Shown here piece after piece: positions 6,413 through 8,869 of a stretch of 8,869 nt of DNA. Each line of letters opens with the position of its first letter. Positions within the stretch are counted from its first letter, which is position 1. The translations under genes were made by a program, and so were the position numbers. The notes under the pieces were generated by a model, which did not search any database, was not told the origin of the DNA, and saw only the letters and a program-made list of their open reading frames with translations. Source of the DNA: an uncultured Halomicronema sp. (GTDB lineage: Bacteria; Cyanobacteriota; Cyanobacteriia; Phormidesmidales; Phormidesmidaceae); assembly GCA_937897665.1 (NCBI GenBank), contig CALCPB010000830.1, positions 1 to 8,869 of the forward strand, written 5' to 3'.

Positions 6413-6877
6413 ATGACAACAGCCAATTTAACCTCGGCGCACGAAAGTGCCTCCGCTCAGTTCTCGAAAGCGAGCGCTCAAACTCAAATAGTAGTCTTGC
6501 ACTACTTGGCACAAAAGATTCGTCGAGCGTCTAAGTCTGCTACGCCGGGTGCTTTCTTTTCTCAGAAGGTGCAGACCGTTTTAAAGCAGATTCAGCAAAT
6601 GCCTAAGGGCGATCGCCATGAAGCCCTGCAAGAAATCTTACGCGGTTCACCGACTCGGCTCACAGAGGTCTACGGTGAGCTTGATACCAACATGCGCATG
6701 GCTTTTTGGTATCGCTTGGCGAATGCCCAGCCGGATGAAGTACTGCTTTGTCAGTCAGCGTTGGATACCTGGAGCCAAGAGCAACATGCTTTGTTGGTCG
6801 ACTTGTCAAATCGCGAATCCAATGAACTGGTGAGCTTCTTACGGGAGGCGGTCGCAACTGAGGCCACGTCGATATAG
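6413..6877 (+). CDS. OCP N-terminal-domain homologue (helical carotenoid protein-like)
   Basis: 154 aa, all-helical by pattern, matching in length and spacing the N-terminal carotenoid-binding domain of orange carotenoid protein (Carot_N family). Aligned by eye, LDTNMRMAFWYRL (90-102) corresponds to the OCP segment ending GFWYRL, so Trp99 and Tyr100 match OCP Trp110 and Tyr111. ATPGA (43-47) matches OCP AAPGA. Arg144 in SFLREAV matches OCP Arg155, which contacts the C-terminal domain. The Tyr44 position is Ala33 and the Trp41 position is His30, so key carotenoid contacts differ. There is no NTF2-like C-terminal domain on this chain. Known stand-alone relatives bind carotenoid and quench singlet oxygen or phycobilisome excitation; whether this one binds pigment is uncertain. 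Start: AGGA is 7 nt upstream of the ATG. A strong terminator follows, so it is probably monocistronic. Confidence 0.68.
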   Translation: MTTANLTSAHESASAQFSKASAQTQIVVLHYLAQKIRRASKSATPGAFFSQKVQTVLKQIQQMPKGDRHEALQEILRGSPTRLTEVYGELDTNMRMAFWYRLANAQPDEVLLCQSALDTWSQEQHALLVDLSNRESNELVSFLREAVATEATSI

Positions 6878-6915
6878 CTGATTGAGTTCTTTTGAAATGC
6901 ATAAGCAATCTGATT

Positions 6916-6949
6916 AAAGAGGGTTAGCCGTTACGGCTAACCCTTTTTT
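6916..6949 (+). terminator. Strong rho-independent terminator after the OCP-N-like gene
   Basis: GGGTTAGCCG (6921-6930), loop TTA, CGGCTAACCC (6934-6943): a perfect 10-bp stem followed by six T. An A-rich run (6916-6920) upstream pairs with the T-run, so it could also stop minus-strand transcripts. It lies 39 nt after the stop codon at 6877. Confidence 0.93.
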
Positions 6950-7233
6950 GATGCAATGACCGTCGTTACAGGGCGATCGCCCTCATAGTGACCCTTTCAG
7001 CAACGCCTGAAACAGTCATTCTTAAATGAAGCAGGTCTATTTCGCCCTCAAAGCTGGTTGTTATGGGGATCCCAATATGGCTATATTTCACTGACTCGCT
7101 TTTCTAGAAAACAGTTGATGATCCTGAGATGCCCAACGGCCTGGGTCATTGGTGCGATCAAGTGACCCAGGGCCGTGTGGCCCGTGGTATCTGCTATATG
7201 CTCATATTAGGCAACTCGTATCGGCTGGCCCGC
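6950..7233. other. Spacer between convergent OCP-N-like and SnoaL-like genes
   Basis: No gene seen. It holds a 14-bp palindrome AGGGCGATCGCCCT (6970-6983) built on a HIP1 octamer, hairpin TTTCAG-CAACGC-CTGAAA (6995-7012), palindrome TTTTCTAGAAAA (7100-7111), and a 9-bp stem CCTGGGTCA/TGACCCAGG (7140-7148 with 7163-7171) extended by GG/CC past one bulged G. The last is the best candidate for the 3' end of the minus-strand SnoaL-like transcript, about 60 nt past its stop, but no T-run follows it. Confidence 0.5.
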
Positions 7234-8001
7234 TTAGAACTTACCCGAATTACCCCACTGGGCGCGTGGCAAGATCGGTTCGCTAGCTTCCCAATGTTCG
7301 ACGATAAGGCCATTTGCCAGGCGATAGAGATCAAAGGTGGCGTAGTCCTGAGTATCCTGGTGTGTTTTGCAGTAGGTCACAACGAAGTCACCTTCGCCGA
7401 TCAGGCTGAACAGCATCTCGCATCGCCCCGCCGCCCCAGATTCGAGGGCCGTGCTCAGCGCTTCGCGGCCATTGGCCAGGCTTGGTGAGCGCTGAATCAG
7501 GTCAGCGGCCACAAACTTATCAATGAAATCAAAACGACCTTCGGTCAGTACCAGCTTGGTGTACTCCTTGACGATCGCTTTGTTGGCATCGGTGAGATCG
7601 AGGTCTGTGGGCTCGGTGGGGCCTTGGACCATATCCTCGCCCGAAGCAGTGTCTTCAACATAGGCCGAGATCACGTCCCAATGCTCGATGATGCGATCGT
7701 TGGCGTCGGTATCGAACATGTCCATCGTCACCCATTTCGCCTCACCACCGTTGAGCGATTGAAAAGCGTGACAGAAGACGTATGGCCCATCTGCGATCGA
7801 GCGAATGACACGGATATCTCGATCCGGCGTGCGTTCAAGAAACGGCACGAAGAAATCCAGAAAGCCCTGCTTGCCATTGGCTACACCAGTGGAGTGCTGG
7901 GTATAGCGTTGGCCTGTGTATTTGTTGAGTGCCTCCAGCGGGTTACCGTCACGGATGCCTTCCATGTAGAGTCCCAGGGCGTTGTCTTTTTTTGCGCTCA
8001 T
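7234..8001 (-). CDS. Tandem SnoaL/NTF2-like two-domain protein
   Basis: 255 aa from the ATG at 8001. A longer frame to 8163 exists, but GGAG at 8011-8014 lies 9 nt before 8001, none of the outer ATGs has a ribosome site, and homology-like sequence begins near here. Two SnoaL-like domains (COG4922-like) are fused. Domain 1 spans about 5-115, domain 2 about 138-245. The repeat is visible: YTQHSTGVANGKQGF (33-47) against LIQRSPSLANGREAL (168-182), and MDMFDTDANDRIIEHWDV (93-110) against FDLYRLANGLIVEHWEAS (223-240). Domain 1 keeps the His of the family's YIQH motif (His36); in domain 2 that position is Arg171. Both keep the EHW motif and the Asp before it (Asp94, Asp224). No signal peptide. The family has mixed roles (isomerase- or aldolase-like, ligand binding), so the substrate is unknown. 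It is convergent with the OCP-N-like gene. Confidence 0.8.
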   Translation of the reverse strand: MSAKKDNALGLYMEGIRDGNPLEALNKYTGQRYTQHSTGVANGKQGFLDFFVPFLERTPDRDIRVIRSIADGPYVFCHAFQSLNGGEAKWVTMDMFDTDANDRIIEHWDVISAYVEDTASGEDMVQGPTEPTDLDLTDANKAIVKEYTKLVLTEGRFDFIDKFVAADLIQRSPSLANGREALSTALESGAAGRCEMLFSLIGEGDFVVTYCKTHQDTQDYATFDLYRLANGLIVEHWEASEPILPRAQWGNSGKF

Positions 8002-8010
8002 ATCTTCAAA

Positions 8011-8014
8011 CTCC
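8011..8014 (-). promoter_or_regulatory. Shine-Dalgarno deciding the SnoaL-like gene start
   Basis: GGAG on the minus strand, 9 nt before the ATG at 8001. The ATGs at 8016, 8025 and 8163 have no comparable site, so the N-terminal 54 residues of the longer frame are probably untranslated leader. Confidence 0.5.
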
Positions 8015-8396
8015 ATGTTCGCCATAGTTTGACATAACGTATCCCAGAAAATCGTGTGGAATAACAGAGGAAATCCTCTTAATACTTTTCCGAGATGCCC
8101 TAGCCAATTGGTGGGAAAAGTTGCTGCAGAATCTATAATCTGAGCCACGTTGACAAAGTACATGAATACTTAATGATGACGAACATATCTCTGCTGCCTA
8201 ACTGTTATTTAGAGGGGATCTCGCTATCTAAAATAACGAAGTCAAACCTCATGAAAACGCCTGTACTATGAGGCTTTCGAGCAGCTAATGCTTAAAATCA
8301 CCGAACCGCAGCGAACGATTCTCAATTGTCAAACTGTCCAGTGCCGTATGCAACGCCTTGTTATTTGGCAATTGTGCAACGGTTGAATAGACCTGA
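8015..8396. other. Long gene-free leader with three inverted repeats
   Basis: No gene recognised. The part nearest the SnoaL-like gene (8026-8163) is an open frame lacking a ribosome site. Three inverted repeats follow: GTTATTTAGA/TCTAAAATAAC (8204-8213 with 8227-8237, one bulged A), CCTCAT/ATGAGG (8247-8252 with 8268-8273), and CAATTGTCAAA/TTTGGCAATTG (8323-8333 with 8364-8374, one G-T pair, 30-nt loop). The stretch is visibly richer in A/T than the genes to the left. The SnoaL-like promoter must lie here; no clear box pair was identified. Confidence 0.45.
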
Positions 8397-8555
8397 TTAT
8401 TCGTTTAGTTCAGGTATTGGTGAAGGTAGAAATGCGGTCATTGTGCCACCACAAACGATGCAACGGTAGCGAACAAGATTATCCAATTCTGGAACGATGC
8501 AGAGATACTCAAATTCGCCGTCTTTTCTATCGGCGTCACATTTTGGGTAAAACAC
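8397..8555 (-). CDS. Small zinc-ribbon-like frame (GTG start) or decayed tail of the upstream gene
   Basis: A 52-codon frame from GTG 8555 to TAA 8397-8399, in the same frame as the gene upstream and starting 9 nt after its stop codon. Residues 30-36 read YRCIVCG, a typical second zinc-ribbon knuckle (Cys32, Cys35). At the N-terminus FYPKCDAD (2-9) looks like a first knuckle FCPKCGAD in which one Cys is Tyr3 (TAC, one base from TGC) and Gly is Asp. Cys19 is a further possible ligand. No ribosome site precedes the GTG, so translation would need coupling or stop-codon readthrough. It may be a real small protein, or the relic of one fused to or following the upstream gene. The frame is short enough to occur by chance. 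Confidence 0.35.
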   Translation of the reverse strand: MFYPKCDADRKDGEFEYLCIVPELDNLVRYRCIVCGGTMTAFLPSPIPELNE

Positions 8556-8564
8556 TGCGTTTGT

Positions 8565-8864
8565 TTAGTACAGTGGATTATCCAATCCCAGCAGTTGCGG
8601 CCAATTATGGTGGAGGTATCCAACCAATTCATCGCCGTCATTGTACAGCTCAAAACGATGGCGGATGTCCTCAGCAGTAAGCGCAGCCGAAACGCGACGT
8701 GAATCATCAAGCATCCTTGCGAGCGTATCCGCATCGGCGTCGAAGCATGGGGCACCGAAATCGCCACCATATTCCTGCATAACGAAATGCTCGCAGTTGT
8801 TGATGCGTATTGAGTACATGCCGACAGTTACGTTCAGCCCTGCAGCACGAAGCAGCGATGCCAT
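8565..8864 (-). CDS. Unrecognised soluble protein, possibly cut by the window edge
   Basis: 99 aa if it starts at the ATG at 8864; the frame stays open to the window edge at 8869, so the true start may lie outside. Not a family I can name. It has no signal peptide or membrane helix and is acidic, with blocks that look conserved: SIRINNCEHFVMQEYGGDFG (18-37), DADADTLARMLDDSRRVSAA (42-61), and IRHRFELYNDGDELVGYLHH (67-86) ending HNWP. The composition and the alternation of strand-like and helix-like segments suggest a small alpha/beta fold, and the short length suggests a single domain. It ends in TAA (8565-8567), and the same frame then stays open for 55 more codons, with a zinc-ribbon-like stretch. 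Other frames over this stretch are shadows. Confidence 0.6.
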   Translation of the reverse strand: MASLLRAAGLNVTVGMYSIRINNCEHFVMQEYGGDFGAPCFDADADTLARMLDDSRRVSAALTAEDIRHRFELYNDGDELVGYLHHNWPQLLGLDNPLY

Positions 8865-8869
8865 TTCGG

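Noticed and set aside
7129..7488. 119-codon plus-strand frame at the 3' end of the SnoaL-like gene
   Set aside because: It overlaps antisense to conserved SnoaL motifs and spans the hairpin at 7138-7174; no family pattern of its own.
8002..8163. 54-residue N-terminal extension of the SnoaL-like protein
   Set aside because: No ribosome site at any of the outer ATGs, no signal-peptide pattern, and GGAG is well placed for the ATG at 8001.
8341..8396. attC-like integron site (minus strand contains AACAAGGCGTTG)
   Set aside because: The core does not fit the R box consensus (AAATAAC rather than RYYYAAC) and no matching GTTRRRY partner with the imperfect palindrome was found.
8417..8680. Plus-strand frame with Cys/His residues resembling a transposase zinc finger
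   Set aside because: It is antisense to the zinc-ribbon-like frame and the right-edge gene, lacks transposase motifs, and its Cys/His spacing does not form a proper finger.

Overview
The window looks like cyanobacterial chromosome. The octamer GCGATCGC (HIP1), typical of many cyanobacterial genomes, occurs at 84, 1000, 1569, 3853, 4569, 5336, 5568, 6609 and 6973, far above chance. The gene content agrees: an orange-carotenoid-protein N-terminal homologue and a UbiD-type decarboxylase of the plastoquinone type. G/C-rich codon use and a G-rich simple-sequence spacer suggest a filamentous Leptolyngbya-like lineage, but that placement is inference.

Left part (1-2116, minus strand): a two-domain DUF4333-type lipoprotein gene, then exbB and exbD of an ExbB/ExbD proton-channel energiser, reading leftwards into a G/C-skewed repeat spacer at the window edge. 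The exbB and exbD genes are 24 nt apart and surely co-transcribed. The lipoprotein gene lies 191 nt upstream and may or may not belong with them. The ExbD has Thr where the family carries its essential membrane Asp.

Middle (2252-5623): a complete ubiD on the plus strand. On the minus strand follow a small DUF6918-like helical protein and a peptidase S66 (L,D-carboxypeptidase) with a twin-arginine signal. ubiD and the DUF6918-like gene converge on a hairpin-rich spacer.

5624-6412 is a long gene-free stretch. It holds a 9-bp perfect inverted repeat, an alternative pairing partner for it, and a good rho-independent terminator ending at 6257. This could be a small RNA or an attenuated leader ahead of the next gene.

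Right part (6413-8869): a stand-alone OCP-N-like (helical carotenoid protein-like) gene on the plus strand with a textbook terminator. It is convergent with a minus-strand gene for a protein made of two fused SnoaL/NTF2-like domains. OCP itself is a fusion of a helical domain and an NTF2-like domain, so the proximity is notable, but a functional link is unproven. At the right edge are an unrecognised protein (possibly cut by the window end) and, after its stop and in the same frame, a 52-codon zinc-ribbon-like frame that may be a small gene or a decayed tail. The 395 nt between that frame and the SnoaL gene hold three inverted repeats and no gene. No tRNA, rRNA, CRISPR array or intact mobile element was seen.
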